A stretch of 64,000 bases of DNA from NCBI RefSeq assembly GCF_034314045.1, contig NZ_JAVIWL010000001.1, positions 2,728,001 through 2,792,000 of the forward strand, written 5' to 3'. Positions 1 through 9,850 of the stretch are shown here, piece by piece (the first letter of the stretch is position 1; each line of letters starts with the position of its first letter). The stretch is from Glaciimonas sp. CA11.2. Its GTDB lineage: Bacteria; Pseudomonadota; Gammaproteobacteria; Burkholderiales; Burkholderiaceae_D. Made by a program: the position numbers and the translations under genes. The notes under the pieces are model-generated. The model was not told the DNA's origin, did no database searches, and was given only the letters and a program-made list of their open reading frames with translations.

Positions 1-3000
1 TCACCAACAACGAGGCACGCGATAAACCATCACGTTTACTGTTGCTGGTGAAGAGTCGTGTCGGTTATTTACAGTTATGTGAATTGCTGTCCAAGGCATG
101 GATAGAAAATCTACACCGCGGCCGCGCCGAAATTCGCTCCGAGTGGCTGGAAGACCTTCAGCACCAATCGGGTGGCAACGGCCTGATCGCACTTTCCGGA
201 GCGCATTTTGGTGATGTCGGTATCGCCATTGATAACGGTAATCTGGCAGCGGCTAAACGTTGTGTCCAGCACTGGATGGGTATTTTTCCCGATAGTTTTT
301 ATATCGAAGTGCAGCGTGCTGATCAGCCGAATATGGAGGCGAACGTGCGCCACGCGGTTGCGCTGGCATCCGAACTGCAACTGCCGGTGGTAGCAACGCA
401 TCCGATTCAATTTCTTGATAAAGAAGAATTCATTGCGCACGAGGCACGCACTTGTATTTCTGAGGGCGAAATGCTGGCAAATGCGCGGCGCGTGCGACGT
501 TTCAATGATCAGCAATGCTTTAAAACCCAGGCCGAAATGGCGGCGTTATTTGCTGACATGCCGGCCGCATTGCAAAACTCAGTAGAGATCGCCAAGCGTT
601 GTAACTTGTCGCTGCAACTGGGCAAGCCGCAACTCCCGGATTTTCCGACGCCCGAAGGTATGTCGATTGGTGACTTCCTTGATGAGCAGTCAAAAGATGG
701 GCTCGCGATGCGCATGGTGCATCTGTATCCAGACCCTGAAAAGCGTGAAGAGAATCGTCAGCGTTATGAAGATCGGTTGAAGTTTGAGATCGATACCATC
801 GTCAAGATGGGATTTCCCGGCTATTTTCTGATCGTTGCCGAATTCATTCGCTGGGCTAAAGAGAATGGTGTGCCGGTTGGGCCGGGCCGGGGTTCTGGCG
901 CTGGTTCACTGGTGGCGTACTCACTTCAAATTACCGATCTTGATCCGTTGCGATATAACTTGCTGTTCGAACGGTTTCTGAACCCGGAACGGGTTTCTAT
1001 GCCCGATTTCGATATCGACTTTTGCCAGGAAGGCCGCGACCGTGTTATCCAGCATGTTAAGGATTTATACGGTAAGGATGCAGTGTCGCAAATTGCGACT
1101 TTCGGGACGATGGCCGCAAAAGGTGCGATTCGCGACGTTGGTCGCGTTCTCGATTTTGGCTACAACTTCTGCGACGGTATTTCCAAACTGATCCCGTTCA
1201 AGCCCGGTAAGCACGTGACGATTGCGGACGCTATTAAAGAAGAGCCGATGCTGGCCGAGCGTCTGGAAAATGAAGAAGAGGTCAAGCAGCTATTGAGTCT
1301 GGCGCAGCAGGTTGAGGGCATTGCCCGCAACATCGGCATGCATGCGGGTGGCGTACTGATTGCGCCGGGCAAGTTGACCGATTTCTGCCCGCTCTACACG
1401 CAAGGTGGCGATGCCGGTGTGGTGTCGCAATACGACAAGGACGACGTGGAAGCGGTCGGACTGGTTAAGTTCGACTTTTTGGGTTTGACCACGCTGACGA
1501 TTCTTGATCGTGCAGTGCGCTACATCAAACAGCTTGATCCAGCGATGGCTGACTTTAGTCTGGAAAAATTGCCGCTGAATGACCGTGCTTCTTATCAGTT
1601 GCTGACGGCCGCCAAAACCGTCGCCGTATTCCAGCTCGAAAGCCGCGGTATGCAAGGGATGCTGAAAGATGCGCGACCGGATCGATTCGAAGACATTATT
1701 GCGCTGGTGGCACTCTATCGTCCCGGTCCAATGGATCTGATTCCTGATTTCTGCAAACGTAAGCATGGCGAACGTTTTGATTATCCTGATCCACGCACCG
1801 AAGGGATTTTGTCGGAAACCTACGGCATCATGGTGTATCAGGAGCAGGTTATGCAGATGGCGCAGGTCGTCGGCGGTTACTCGCTCGGCGGTGCGGATTT
1901 GCTGCGGCGCGCAATGGGTAAGAAAAAAGCAGAAGAAATGGCCGAGCATCGTCAAATCTTCCGCGACGGTGCCGCCAAGGATGGTTTGAGCGAAGCCAAA
2001 GCCGACGAAATTTTCGATTTGATGGAAAAATTTGCGGGGTATGGTTTTAACAAATCACATGCCGCTGCGTACGCGTTATTGTCTTATCACACCGCTTATT
2101 TAAAAGCGCATCATCCGGCAGCTTTCATGGCGGCTAACTTGTCGCTGGCGATGGATGACACCGAAAAAGTAAAAATTCTGGTGGCGGACGCGCTTGATAT
2201 CTGCAAATTGACTTTACTGCCACCGGACATTAATTTATCGGAATATCGCTTTACGCCCGAAGCTGAGGCAGGTAAAAAAGCGGCGTTTATTCGTTACGGT
2301 TTAGGTGCGGTTAAAGGTTCTGGTCAAAACGCGATTGAGGCGATTGTCGCAGCGCGAAACGTCAAACCTTTTGTGGATTTGTTCGATTTTTGTGTGCGGG
2401 TCGATAAACGTCAGATTAACCGACGCACGATAGAATCCCTGATTCGTGCTGGCGCATTCGATTGCTTTAAAGTGGATCGTGGCATTTTGTTGGCATCGGT
2501 GCCGCTGGCGATGGAGGCGGCTGATCAAAAACTTGCAGCGGCAAACCAGGTCAGTTTATTCGGTGGCGATGATAGTGATCTTGAACAACCGCCAGAGTAT
2601 GTCAAAGCGATGCCTTGGACTGATAGGCAAAAACTCACTGAAGAAAAGTTGGCACTTGGCTTCTATTTATCAGGTCATTTATTTGATATTTATGCGCCAG
2701 AAGCCCGCCGCTTTGCGCGCACGCCTTTAGGTAATCTGGAGCCGTCACGCGATCCACGGACGCTGGCTGGCATTATTTCCGGCTTACGAACACAAATGAC
2801 TCAGCGCGGAAAAATGGTTATCGTGACATTAGATGATGGCAGCGCATCGGTCGATGTAACCATCTACAACGAGCAATTCGAACCGAATAAAGCCTTCTTC
2901 AAGGAGGATGAGTTTTTGGTCGTACAAGGTAAAGTCTCGGAAGATCGCTTTAATGGTGGCTTACGCGTATCCGCAGAAAAAGTAATGGATATCGCGAATG

Positions 3001-3254
3001 CACGGATTCATTATGGTCGGCAGTTTGTTTTGTCGTTGACGGCATCCAAACAACAGATCGACGTCAGCGAACTGAAAACAATGTTGTCCTCGCATCGCTC
3101 TGAAGCTGGCTTGCCGTTGACTGTCCGCTATACCGGCGGCGGGGTCGGCTGCGAGATATTGTTTGGGGATGGATGGCGGGTCTCGCCTAGCGATGGTTTG
3201 CAAAGCTCTCTGGCTGAGAAGTTGGGACGGGAATCGGTATTGGTCGAATACTAA
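1..3254 (+). CDS. dnaE: DNA polymerase III subunit alpha, 5' end missing
   Basis: This is the catalytic α subunit of the replicative polymerase, which extends primers as part of the holoenzyme. The frame is open from the left edge (first full codon at base 3), leaving 1083 residues; about 80 N-terminal residues of the PHP domain lie outside the window. The rest of the PHP region comes first, then the polymerase palm with the catalytic acidic motif PDFDIDF (near base 1003), fingers, a tandem helix-hairpin-helix region and an OB-fold starting near LAGIISGLRTQ (about base 2764). The Q-F-E-S-R type region (VAVFQLESRGMQGM) is typical of DnaE1. A TTG at base 42 could be read as a start but lies inside conserved sequence, so it is not one. 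The gene ends before a strong intrinsic terminator. Confidence 0.97.
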   Translation, partial: TNNEARDKPSRLLLLVKSRVGYLQLCELLSKAWIENLHRGRAEIRSEWLEDLQHQSGGNGLIALSGAHFGDVGIAIDNGNLAAAKRCVQHWMGIFPDSFYIEVQRADQPNMEANVRHAVALASELQLPVVATHPIQFLDKEEFIAHEARTCISEGEMLANARRVRRFNDQQCFKTQAEMAALFADMPAALQNSVEIAKRCNLSLQLGKPQLPDFPTPEGMSIGDFLDEQSKDGLAMRMVHLYPDPEKREENRQRYEDRLKFEIDTIVKMGFPGYFLIVAEFIRWAKENGVPVGPGRGSGAGSLVAYSLQITDLDPLRYNLLFERFLNPERVSMPDFDIDFCQEGRDRVIQHVKDLYGKDAVSQIATFGTMAAKGAIRDVGRVLDFGYNFCDGISKLIPFKPGKHVTIADAIKEEPMLAERLENEEEVKQLLSLAQQVEGIARNIGMHAGGVLIAPGKLTDFCPLYTQGGDAGVVSQYDKDDVEAVGLVKFDFLGLTTLTILDRAVRYIKQLDPAMADFSLEKLPLNDRASYQLLTAAKTVAVFQLESRGMQGMLKDARPDRFEDIIALVALYRPGPMDLIPDFCKRKHGERFDYPDPRTEGILSETYGIMVYQEQVMQMAQVVGGYSLGGADLLRRAMGKKKAEEMAEHRQIFRDGAAKDGLSEAKADEIFDLMEKFAGYGFNKSHAAAYALLSYHTAYLKAHHPAAFMAANLSLAMDDTEKVKILVADALDICKLTLLPPDINLSEYRFTPEAEAGKKAAFIRYGLGAVKGSGQNAIEAIVAARNVKPFVDLFDFCVRVDKRQINRRTIESLIRAGAFDCFKVDRGILLASVPLAMEAADQKLAAANQVSLFGGDDSDLEQPPEYVKAMPWTDRQKLTEEKLALGFYLSGHLFDIYAPEARRFARTPLGNLEPSRDPRTLAGIISGLRTQMTQRGKMVIVTLDDGSASVDVTIYNEQFEPNKAFFKEDEFLVVQGKVSEDRFNGGLRVSAEKVMDIANARIHYGRQFVLSLTASKQQIDVSELKTMLSSHRSEAGLPLTVRYTGGGVGCEILFGDGWRVSPSDGLQSSLAEKLGRESVLVEY

Positions 3255-3285
3255 ATAGTTACAATTAATGATTAATGACCGATGA

Positions 3286-3319
3286 TTGATGACTATTTAA
3301 TAATAGTCATCAATTTTTT
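3286..3319 (+). terminator. Rho-independent terminator of dnaE
   Basis: A perfect 12-bp stem, TTGATGACTATT (3286-3297) pairing with AATAGTCATCAA (3302-3313), encloses the loop TAAT and is followed by six T residues (3314-3319). It lies 31 bases after the dnaE stop, so it should end dnaE transcription before the LPS genes begin. Confidence 0.88.
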
Positions 3320-3401
3320 AATTTTATCAATAATTAGCCCGACTTCGGGCGTGCGACTCGGAAGTTAAGTAACGCAACAAAAAAATATTCGGAGAAGAAC
3401 T

Positions 3402-4649
3402 TTGTCTTATTTGAAATGGCCGGTAATTCTCGTTATTACGTTTTTTCCTGCGCTCTCGATTGTTTTGCATAATGCAGGTAACGCCGGTTTATATTTGCTT
3501 TTCTTGTCCAGCATTGTTGCTTTGATTTGCCGGTTCAAGCCGATGGGGGCAAGTTTCAGTCAATTGCTAAAGCAATACTGGCCGCTTCATCTTGCTATGG
3601 CTTCGCTGTTCTGTGCTGTACTTATCAATCAACTCGTCTCAGGAAGTTTTCAGTTTAAGCAGTATGACCGGGCGATCAGGCTCGCCGTATTTGCTCCTAT
3701 TTTCTGGGTGATACTGAGTGTGCCACTTCGCTATCTCAAGAATGTGCAGTGGGCTTTTGTTGTCGGTGTGGTAGCGGCGATGATAAAAGCGTATATGTTA
3801 ACTGACGCCGGCGTAAATCGCTTCGGAAATATTGGGTTTTTATCAACCATTGCATTTTCTAACATCGCACTCTTGTTAGGAAGTATGGCGTTAATTTCCT
3901 TCGGCTGGAATGATCGTCGTGACAAAGTTATATTTGCCTTAAAAGTATTGGCGTGTTGTCTTGGCTTATATGTGACCTGGTTAGCGCAAACTAGGGGAAG
4001 CTGGATCGCGATACCCTTTTTTCTAGTGGTCGCATTCATGTTTTTTAACAACATTCAACTGCGGAATAAACTGGCGATTGCGGTAATCGCACTGGGCATA
4101 TTAGTTGGCATAGTGACGTTTAGTAGTAGCGTCCAAAACAGACTGGAAGATGTGAAAGAGGATGTCACTCTTTACACGGACGGCCAAAACGCTGACACTT
4201 CCGTAGGCATTCGCCTGCAACTATGGAATGCAGCATGGATCTTATTTAAAGAGCATCCGATCGTTGGCACAGGACGTGAGAATTACAGTAGCAATGTCAA
4301 TGAGTTGGTATCCCGTAAAATAGTGAGCCCGGCGGCGGCGGCTTTTGCGCACTCGCACAATGAAATTTTGTTTAATATGGCGATTCTGGGCGTATTTGGA
4401 TTGCTGGCGAGCATCTCGATTTATTGCGTGCCTGCCTACTATTTTTTGCGCGAAATCCGTCATTCTGATGAAGATATAAAGACTGCAGCAGCGTTGGGAG
4501 TGACGCTTTGCCTCGGATTTTTTATATACGGCCTTACCGATCTGATGTTCTTTTGGACCGTCCTCGGTGGATTTTACACAATGAGTGTGGCGACATTTCT
4601 TGCCTGTATCATTAAACGAAAAAAAGAACTTGAATTGACTCAACCATGA
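3402..4649 (+). CDS. O-antigen ligase family protein (WaaL/RfaL type)
   Basis: This 415-residue polytopic inner-membrane protein probably joins undecaprenyl-linked O-antigen or another glycan to lipid A-core on the periplasmic face. The sequence is mostly hydrophobic helices (about ten or more). The Wzy_C region carries TRGSW (near residue 196) and, in the large periplasmic loop, a conserved arginine/histidine area ending in AHSHNEILF (near residue 315), where the His is typical of ligases. The start is TTG at 3402, with GGAGA at 3391-3395 in good position; no in-frame ATG fits. It overlaps msbA by 4 bases (ATGA), so the two are translationally coupled, and glycosyltransferases follow. Wzy polymerases and ligases of other glycans share this domain, so the exact acceptor is inferred. 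Confidence 0.85.
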   Translation: MSYLKWPVILVITFFPALSIVLHNAGNAGLYLLFLSSIVALICRFKPMGASFSQLLKQYWPLHLAMASLFCAVLINQLVSGSFQFKQYDRAIRLAVFAPIFWVILSVPLRYLKNVQWAFVVGVVAAMIKAYMLTDAGVNRFGNIGFLSTIAFSNIALLLGSMALISFGWNDRRDKVIFALKVLACCLGLYVTWLAQTRGSWIAIPFFLVVAFMFFNNIQLRNKLAIAVIALGILVGIVTFSSSVQNRLEDVKEDVTLYTDGQNADTSVGIRLQLWNAAWILFKEHPIVGTGRENYSSNVNELVSRKIVSPAAAAFAHSHNEILFNMAILGVFGLLASISIYCVPAYYFLREIRHSDEDIKTAAALGVTLCLGFFIYGLTDLMFFWTVLGGFYTMSVATFLACIIKRKKELELTQP

Positions 4650-6403
4650 CTGCACCATCGTATTCAACGTATTTCAAGCGACTGGCAACATTCCATCGTC
4701 CTTACAAAAAACGGTTGGCGTTGGCCTTCCTCGGAATGGTTGTCACCGCCGCGACCGAGCCGCTGGTGGCGTATATCTTTAAGGTTTTACTCGATCATGG
4801 GTTTGTCGAAAAGCCTTCGTTCCCGTTGTGGATGGTGCCGGTGGCGGTGGTCGGTGCGTTTGTTGCACGCGGAGCCTCCACATTCTTAACGACCTACATG
4901 ACTAACTGGGTGTCTACGCGCGTGCTTAATACGTTACGGCGTCAAATGTTCAGTCGTTTGCTCAATGTACCGATTGATTTTCATGCCACGTATACCGTGG
5001 GACGCGTGATCAATTCGATTATGTTTGAAGTACAGCAGATCATTGACATGATTAGCAAACTATTTACGTCTATCGTGCGTTGTATTTTGACAGTTATCGG
5101 CTTACTGGCGTACATGTTGTATATCAGCTGGAGTCTGACGATTGTCGCGCTGGTGTTGATGCCGTTGATGATGGTTGTGGTGCGAACCACTGGAAAGCGC
5201 CTCAAGAAACTGAATAAAGATGCCCTGAACGTTAACGCGCAACTGACCCAAGTAATTGAAGAAACGACGCGAGCACAACAAGTCATCAAGATTTTCGGCG
5301 GACAGGATTATGAAAAAAAACGTTTCGAAGCGAGTGCTGATCATCTTCGACAATTCAGTATGCGGCTGACAACGACCTTTGCGGCGACTGTTCCGGTTAC
5401 CCAAATCATGACCGCTTGCGCGATGTCCGTCATGATCATGATGGCATTGGTGCAATCCAGCCATAACCAGATCACGGTGGGTGGATTCATCTCATTTTTC
5501 ACCGCGATGATTGCATTGTTAGCGCCGCTCAAACAACTGGCAGAAGTGAATGGGCCGTTGCAACGTGGGATGGCGGCTGCAGAAGCGGTATTTACGCTCA
5601 TCGATAGTCAGGTGGAGCGCTCCGATGGCAAGCAACTTGATCAGCGTGCGCGTGGCAGGATCGATCTGGTCGATGTGAGTTTTTCCTATCCTGGCCAAGA
5701 GGCGCGGGCTTTGGATGGCATTAATCTGAGTGTTGAACCGGGCGAAACGATTGCATTTGTTGGGATGTCGGGTGGTGGCAAATCTACCCTTGTGAATTTA
5801 ATACCCGGCTTTTATGCGCTGACCGGAGGCCAAATTTTGCTGGATGGCGAACCGATCGAAGATATTGCGCTGACGAGTTTGCGCGAGCAAATCGCGATGG
5901 TAAGCCAAAATGTTATCTTGTTCGACGACACGATTGCCGCAAATATTGCCTATGGCGACAGTACGCCGGATCGCGGTCGTATTGAGGCTGCAGCAAAGGC
6001 CGCTTACTTGACCGATATGATCGCGAGCCTGCCTGATGGACTGGAAACACAGGTTGGAGATAACGGTTCACGCTTATCAGGCGGCCAACGCCAGCGGCTG
6101 GCAATGGCGCGGGCAATCTATAAAGATGCGCCAATCCTGATTTTGGATGAGGCGACGTCGGCGCTGGATAGTGAGTCCGAGCGCGCTGTACAAGCTGCAT
6201 TAGATAAATTGATGGAAGGCAGAACCACGTTTGTGATTGCCCATCGTCTCTCCACTATTGAGCGTGCCAGCCGCATTGTGGTGCTTTCTTCGGGGCGGAT
6301 TGTTGAAGTTGGCACGCATGACGAATTGCTGGAAAAGCAGGGTGCTTACGCTAACCTGTATCGCCTGCAGTTCTCCAATGAAGTGGTGAATGTCGAGGTA
6401 TAA
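4646..6403 (+). CDS. msbA: Lipid A export permease/ATP-binding protein MsbA
   Basis: This ABC half-transporter works as a homodimer to flip lipid A-core across the inner membrane, driven by ATP. It has 585 residues, the usual MsbA length. The N-terminal half is a six-helix exporter domain (about residues 20-320). The nucleotide-binding domain has Walker A GMSGGGKST (near 372), signature LSGGQRQR (near 475), Walker B ILILDEATSALD (near 497) and the switch IAHRLST. The ATG overlaps the stop of the O-antigen ligase gene, and the glycosyltransferases next door support a role in LPS export. Other lipid ABC exporters share this architecture, but length and context favour MsbA. Confidence 0.93.
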   Translation: MTAPSYSTYFKRLATFHRPYKKRLALAFLGMVVTAATEPLVAYIFKVLLDHGFVEKPSFPLWMVPVAVVGAFVARGASTFLTTYMTNWVSTRVLNTLRRQMFSRLLNVPIDFHATYTVGRVINSIMFEVQQIIDMISKLFTSIVRCILTVIGLLAYMLYISWSLTIVALVLMPLMMVVVRTTGKRLKKLNKDALNVNAQLTQVIEETTRAQQVIKIFGGQDYEKKRFEASADHLRQFSMRLTTTFAATVPVTQIMTACAMSVMIMMALVQSSHNQITVGGFISFFTAMIALLAPLKQLAEVNGPLQRGMAAAEAVFTLIDSQVERSDGKQLDQRARGRIDLVDVSFSYPGQEARALDGINLSVEPGETIAFVGMSGGGKSTLVNLIPGFYALTGGQILLDGEPIEDIALTSLREQIAMVSQNVILFDDTIAANIAYGDSTPDRGRIEAAAKAAYLTDMIASLPDGLETQVGDNGSRLSGGQRQRLAMARAIYKDAPILILDEATSALDSESERAVQAALDKLMEGRTTFVIAHRLSTIERASRIVVLSSGRIVEVGTHDELLEKQGAYANLYRLQFSNEVVNVEV

Positions 6404-6487
6404 ATGCCGACAGTTAGGCGACCTGGTTTTGATCGATCATCGATCGCGCTAACGTACTTGAATCCTTTTACTTGAGTTCAAAATTTT

Positions 6488-7615
6488 ATGGTTACACAGC
6501 TGATTCCAAGCGATGTATTAAAAAAAGCGGATAAAATTTTGTTCATTGCTCATCTTGCTTTGGGCGATTTCACTTACTTGCAAAACTGTTTTCAGTCCTT
6601 TGCAGAAGCCTATCCGCACATCAAGATTCATATATGGATTGATGAAGTTCGCCGGACTAATCGACCTGAGAGTTGGGTGTTTTTAAAAAAGTATGCGTTG
6701 TACGATTGGGTCGCCGCATGTCCGTTTGTGACCAAGCTCTATAACCAGACTTATAGTCCGCCGTTGTTTCAGCAGTCCATAAAAGAAGCCCAGCAAGAAG
6801 CTTATCCGGTAGTCGTGTCGCTTTCAACGTTACGGCCGCCGATGTATGCGTCACTTGCCCGTGAAATCAGTCCACAAGGTTTTGTCGTGGGCATGAAAAA
6901 GTCGGCGAGTCTGTTTGCTGTACATAAACATTTGGCGTATCGAAAATTGGATGCGGCCCTTAATCCAGACGAGGCATCGGCACCAGGATTGCACATCAGC
7001 GATATTTACGCGGGCTGGTTCAAGCGCTTGTTTGGTATTGATACCTCCGCGTCCTCGCGATTGCCTTTTGTTCAGATTCCAGAGCGTTGGACCGATTACG
7101 CAAAGCAACAATTACGCGACTGGGGATTTGTGCGTGAGAGCGGCCAGACCGAAATCGAACCGAAGCTGGTATTCATCAATCCGTATGCAAAGACCAAGAA
7201 ACGTTGTTGGCCCTTAGAGCGCGTAGTTGAACTGGCCCTGGCAATAAGAGCGCAGGACAGCTGGCGTAACACTGATCTTGTGGTGAACGTCGTACCCGAG
7301 GAAATGAGCGCTGCCAAAGCATTTTTTGCACAGCAAAAACTAGAGCGGTTTCAGCTTTTTAGTGCGCAGGAAAATTTCTTCCAGTTACCAGCAATATTAC
7401 AAGAGTGCGATTTAATTATCTCGGTCGAAACCGCTGTGATGCATTTGGCCAATGCAGTGCACGTGCCGGTGATTGCGCTGATGCGCCAAAAAAATCCTGA
7501 GTGGGCGCCGGTTGATAAGGCAAATAGCATCGTCGTCAACGCACCCAATCGTAGGGATTGGGTGAGAGCGATTACCGTTGATCAGGTGATCGCTGTTTTG
7601 CCGCCCAATACCTGA
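6488..7615 (+). CDS. Glycosyltransferase family 9 protein (heptosyltransferase-like)
   Basis: A 375-residue cytoplasmic GT-B fold protein of family GT9, which transfers heptose or a related sugar to the LPS inner core. The N-terminal part starts with a β-strand and glycine loop (KILFIAHLALGDFTYLQN). The C-terminal donor-binding region has the GT9 signature around VETAVMHLANAVHVPVIAL, followed by an aromatic/proline motif (PEWAPVD). The gene follows msbA after 84 bases and converges with another GT9 gene. The ATG at 6488 has only a weak ribosome-binding site, but the protein starts well for the family. The N-terminal loop differs from classical WaaC/WaaF, so donor and acceptor sugars cannot be named from sequence. 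Confidence 0.85.
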   Translation: MVTQLIPSDVLKKADKILFIAHLALGDFTYLQNCFQSFAEAYPHIKIHIWIDEVRRTNRPESWVFLKKYALYDWVAACPFVTKLYNQTYSPPLFQQSIKEAQQEAYPVVVSLSTLRPPMYASLAREISPQGFVVGMKKSASLFAVHKHLAYRKLDAALNPDEASAPGLHISDIYAGWFKRLFGIDTSASSRLPFVQIPERWTDYAKQQLRDWGFVRESGQTEIEPKLVFINPYAKTKKRCWPLERVVELALAIRAQDSWRNTDLVVNVVPEEMSAAKAFFAQQKLERFQLFSAQENFFQLPAILQECDLIISVETAVMHLANAVHVPVIALMRQKNPEWAPVDKANSIVVNAPNRRDWVRAITVDQVIAVLPPNT

Positions 7616-7627
7616 TTGATTTGACTG

Positions 7628-8665
7628 TCAGGCAGTGACCGGGATCGCTTCCTTGTGCCATTCCAGGACTATCTTTGCGACGGCACCAGGAGAGATTTTT
7701 AGCATACAAGCACATTCGGCCGCGTCAATATCTTTACATCCGGCACAATTGGTTGGGATGCACAAACTTTGGGCGTGCGTCCCTACCGGTGCCCATCTTC
7801 CTGGATGCATCGGTCGGATCGGTGGAAATAAACCGAGAGTGCGCTGCCCAATAGCTGCAGAGATATGCAGCGGGCCTGTGCCGCTGGCAATCAAACCATC
7901 TGCCGCTTTGATGAAAGAGGTGAAGACATCAAGTGTGAACCTGCCGCAAACATTACTCACATTGGGTAATCTCAATAATTCTCCCGCATTTTCTGCGAGC
8001 CACTGTCCTTCTGTGGCGCTGCCGGTTAGCCATAACTGGATATCTTTGTACGCGCTAAGTTGCTTGGCAAGCGTCACATAATGTGCGATTGGCCATTCAC
8101 GACCATGTCCGTTAGATTTTGTATGAATAATCAGGTTGAACGGATGCTGCGCCAATAGACCGTTAACCTCTTCGTTCTCGGGAATGTCGAAGTCATAAAG
8201 TGCCGCAATCTCAGCAATTTCGGGAATGGTCTTAAGACCAAACGGGCGCAGAAATTCAAAGTTGAATTGCGCTTCATGATGTTCTGAATTACCTTTTTTG
8301 AACCGCACCCGACGATTGCAATATAACAGTTGGTACAACTTTTGACGGGCATTGCCAATACGATTTTTAATTCTTGCTTTGAATGCTAGTTGTGCTAATT
8401 GCTTGACCGGTTGTGCAATGATGACGGTATCGATACCAGCACGTGCAAAATACCCGGATGGATCGGATAAGAAGTCCTCCAGTTCGACTACCTCGTCAAC
8501 ACTGCGGCAATGCCTGACGACCGGGGCTGCATAAGCTCGACAAAGGAAACTTATTTTGATCGAAGGATGTTGTTGCTTCAGACGCGCCGCAATGGGTAGC
8601 GTTAGCATGACATCACCGATGTTGTCGGTGCGGCATATTAAAATGTGTGCGCTTGTTATTGCCAT
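7628..8665 (-). CDS. Glycosyltransferase family 9 protein (LPS heptosyltransferase-like)
   Basis: A 345-residue GT9 enzyme, probably adding a core sugar to LPS on the cytoplasmic face. The N-terminus ILICRTDNIGDVMLTLP carries the D-N-I-G-D acceptor-side motif of heptosyltransferases. The C-terminal donor site has GLIASGTGPLHISAAIGQ, close to the family motif. The C-terminus contains a four-Cys cluster (NCAGCKDIDAAECACML) seen in a subset of GT9 proteins; its function is unknown to me. The gene converges with the upstream GT9 gene, with 12 bases between the stop codons, and follows the GT8 gene on the same strand after a hairpin. Exact specificity is not determinable. Confidence 0.85.
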   Translation of the reverse strand: MAITSAHILICRTDNIGDVMLTLPIAARLKQQHPSIKISFLCRAYAAPVVRHCRSVDEVVELEDFLSDPSGYFARAGIDTVIIAQPVKQLAQLAFKARIKNRIGNARQKLYQLLYCNRRVRFKKGNSEHHEAQFNFEFLRPFGLKTIPEIAEIAALYDFDIPENEEVNGLLAQHPFNLIIHTKSNGHGREWPIAHYVTLAKQLSAYKDIQLWLTGSATEGQWLAENAGELLRLPNVSNVCGRFTLDVFTSFIKAADGLIASGTGPLHISAAIGQRTLGLFPPIRPMHPGRWAPVGTHAQSLCIPTNCAGCKDIDAAECACMLKISPGAVAKIVLEWHKEAIPVTA

Positions 8666-8715
8666 TTGTAATCGATTAAAAACGTCATGTGGAAACTGAT
8701 ATCAGTATCAGCGAT

Positions 8716-8749
8716 AAAAGTCAGAAGCGACCCCGCGATTCTGACTTTT
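8716..8749 (-). terminator. Hairpin terminator after the GT8 gene
   Basis: An 11-bp perfect inverted repeat, AAAAGTCAGAA (8716-8726) and TTCTGACTTTT (8739-8749), has a 12-base loop that can pair further (GCG/CGC). Read on the minus strand it ends in CTTTTA, giving a short U tract about 107 bases after the GT8 stop. The arms also give a T run on the plus strand. Confidence 0.6.
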
Positions 8750-8855
8750 ACAGAGTCTGATTATTTGCCTATTATCTTGGATCAGGTATGTACTATTTAA
8801 GTACAAGTTGAGTGGCACATTTATGTTCTGGTTTTGTTTCTTTCTTCTCTTTTTT

Positions 8856-9833
8856 TCAACGCGCTGAAAGATATTTCATATACCACTTGAAGCTATTAAA
8901 GACCTCACCGCGCTTCATTAGGAAACGCGAAAACATGCGCATCTCTTTATAATTTCGCGGCTCGGGATCAAGGGCTATATCGGCCCAGGGTGATAGCTTG
9001 TGGTACTTGATAAACAGGTCGGTCGATGCATGCAAACACCAATCGTTCCAGGGTTTGACTGCGCCGGCAAAATGAATGAAACCGATCTCGCCAATGTCAC
9101 GCATTTGTCTTTTGTCTTTTTCCAGGTCGTGAATCAAGTCGTATAGAAAATTCCATTTTCTTTCGATAAACGTAATTTTTCCTTCAAGTACAACATTGAG
9201 CGCATCTTGATCCGGGAAGCGGTAATTTTTTCCATTTTCTAAAATCGAAAGAATTGTTTTCTCGGTGATCTGTTGTGACATCCAGACATCGACATTCATG
9301 TACATTACGCCGGAGTTAAAATAGCGCTGCGATGAAAGCTGTAAAGCAGCACAGCGTCTGCGCGTAGTTTCATCCGCGTCAGGAACCACGATCGCTGCGC
9401 TATCTCCGAAATCCATTTGAATCAGTTCAGCGATACTTCCCAGGCATAAAATATCCGCATCCAAATAAAGGACTTTATCCGTGATTCCTTGCAACGTGGA
9501 AGGGATCAGCAGACGTGTAAAGATGGTTGGAGAATAATATGAAAATTGCGAGATATGTGCAAACGGTTTAAAGATCACCGGATCAATAATATGAATGTGC
9601 GTCGCGACTCCGTACTTGGTCGTTAGCTGATTGAAACGTTGCCGGTTATCTTCGGAAATCGCAAATGCAAAAACGTGAAACGTGAAGTCAACGCCCGGAT
9701 TATTATCAATGATCGACGTGATTGTTGCGCCCATGCTGCGGCAATAATGGTCGTCGACACAGAACGCAATATGAAAGGAGCGCGATGGATTTTTTTCAGA
9801 TGACTGAGAAATAGCGTTTAAAGATGCATGCAT
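8856..9833 (-). CDS. Glycosyltransferase family 8 protein (LPS hexosyltransferase-like)
   Basis: A 325-residue GT-A fold enzyme of family GT8, the family of the WaaI/WaaJ/WaaO galactosyl- and glucosyltransferases of the LPS outer core. The protein opens with IAFCVDDHYCRSMGATITSI, typical of GT8. The metal-binding DxD motif is in LYLDADILCLGSI (about residue 125). A C-terminal GxxKPW-like motif is visible as FAGAVKPWNDWC, where GT8 enzymes bind the sugar nucleotide. It lies 17 bases after the end of rng on the same strand but belongs by function with the LPS genes to its left. Donor sugar unknown. Confidence 0.88.
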   Translation of the reverse strand: MHASLNAISQSSEKNPSRSFHIAFCVDDHYCRSMGATITSIIDNNPGVDFTFHVFAFAISEDNRQRFNQLTTKYGVATHIHIIDPVIFKPFAHISQFSYYSPTIFTRLLIPSTLQGITDKVLYLDADILCLGSIAELIQMDFGDSAAIVVPDADETTRRRCAALQLSSQRYFNSGVMYMNVDVWMSQQITEKTILSILENGKNYRFPDQDALNVVLEGKITFIERKWNFLYDLIHDLEKDKRQMRDIGEIGFIHFAGAVKPWNDWCLHASTDLFIKYHKLSPWADIALDPEPRNYKEMRMFSRFLMKRGEVFNSFKWYMKYLSAR

Positions 9834-9850
9834 TGGACTGTCCTGGAAGC

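Noticed and set aside
1290..1955. 221-residue minus-strand open frame inside dnaE
   Set aside because: Antisense of conserved polymerase sequence, no recognisable domain.
42..3254. TTG at base 42 as the start of dnaE
   Set aside because: The frame is open to the window edge and the upstream residues (TNNEARDKPSRLLL) match the DnaE family, so the gene is truncated by the window, not by a late start.
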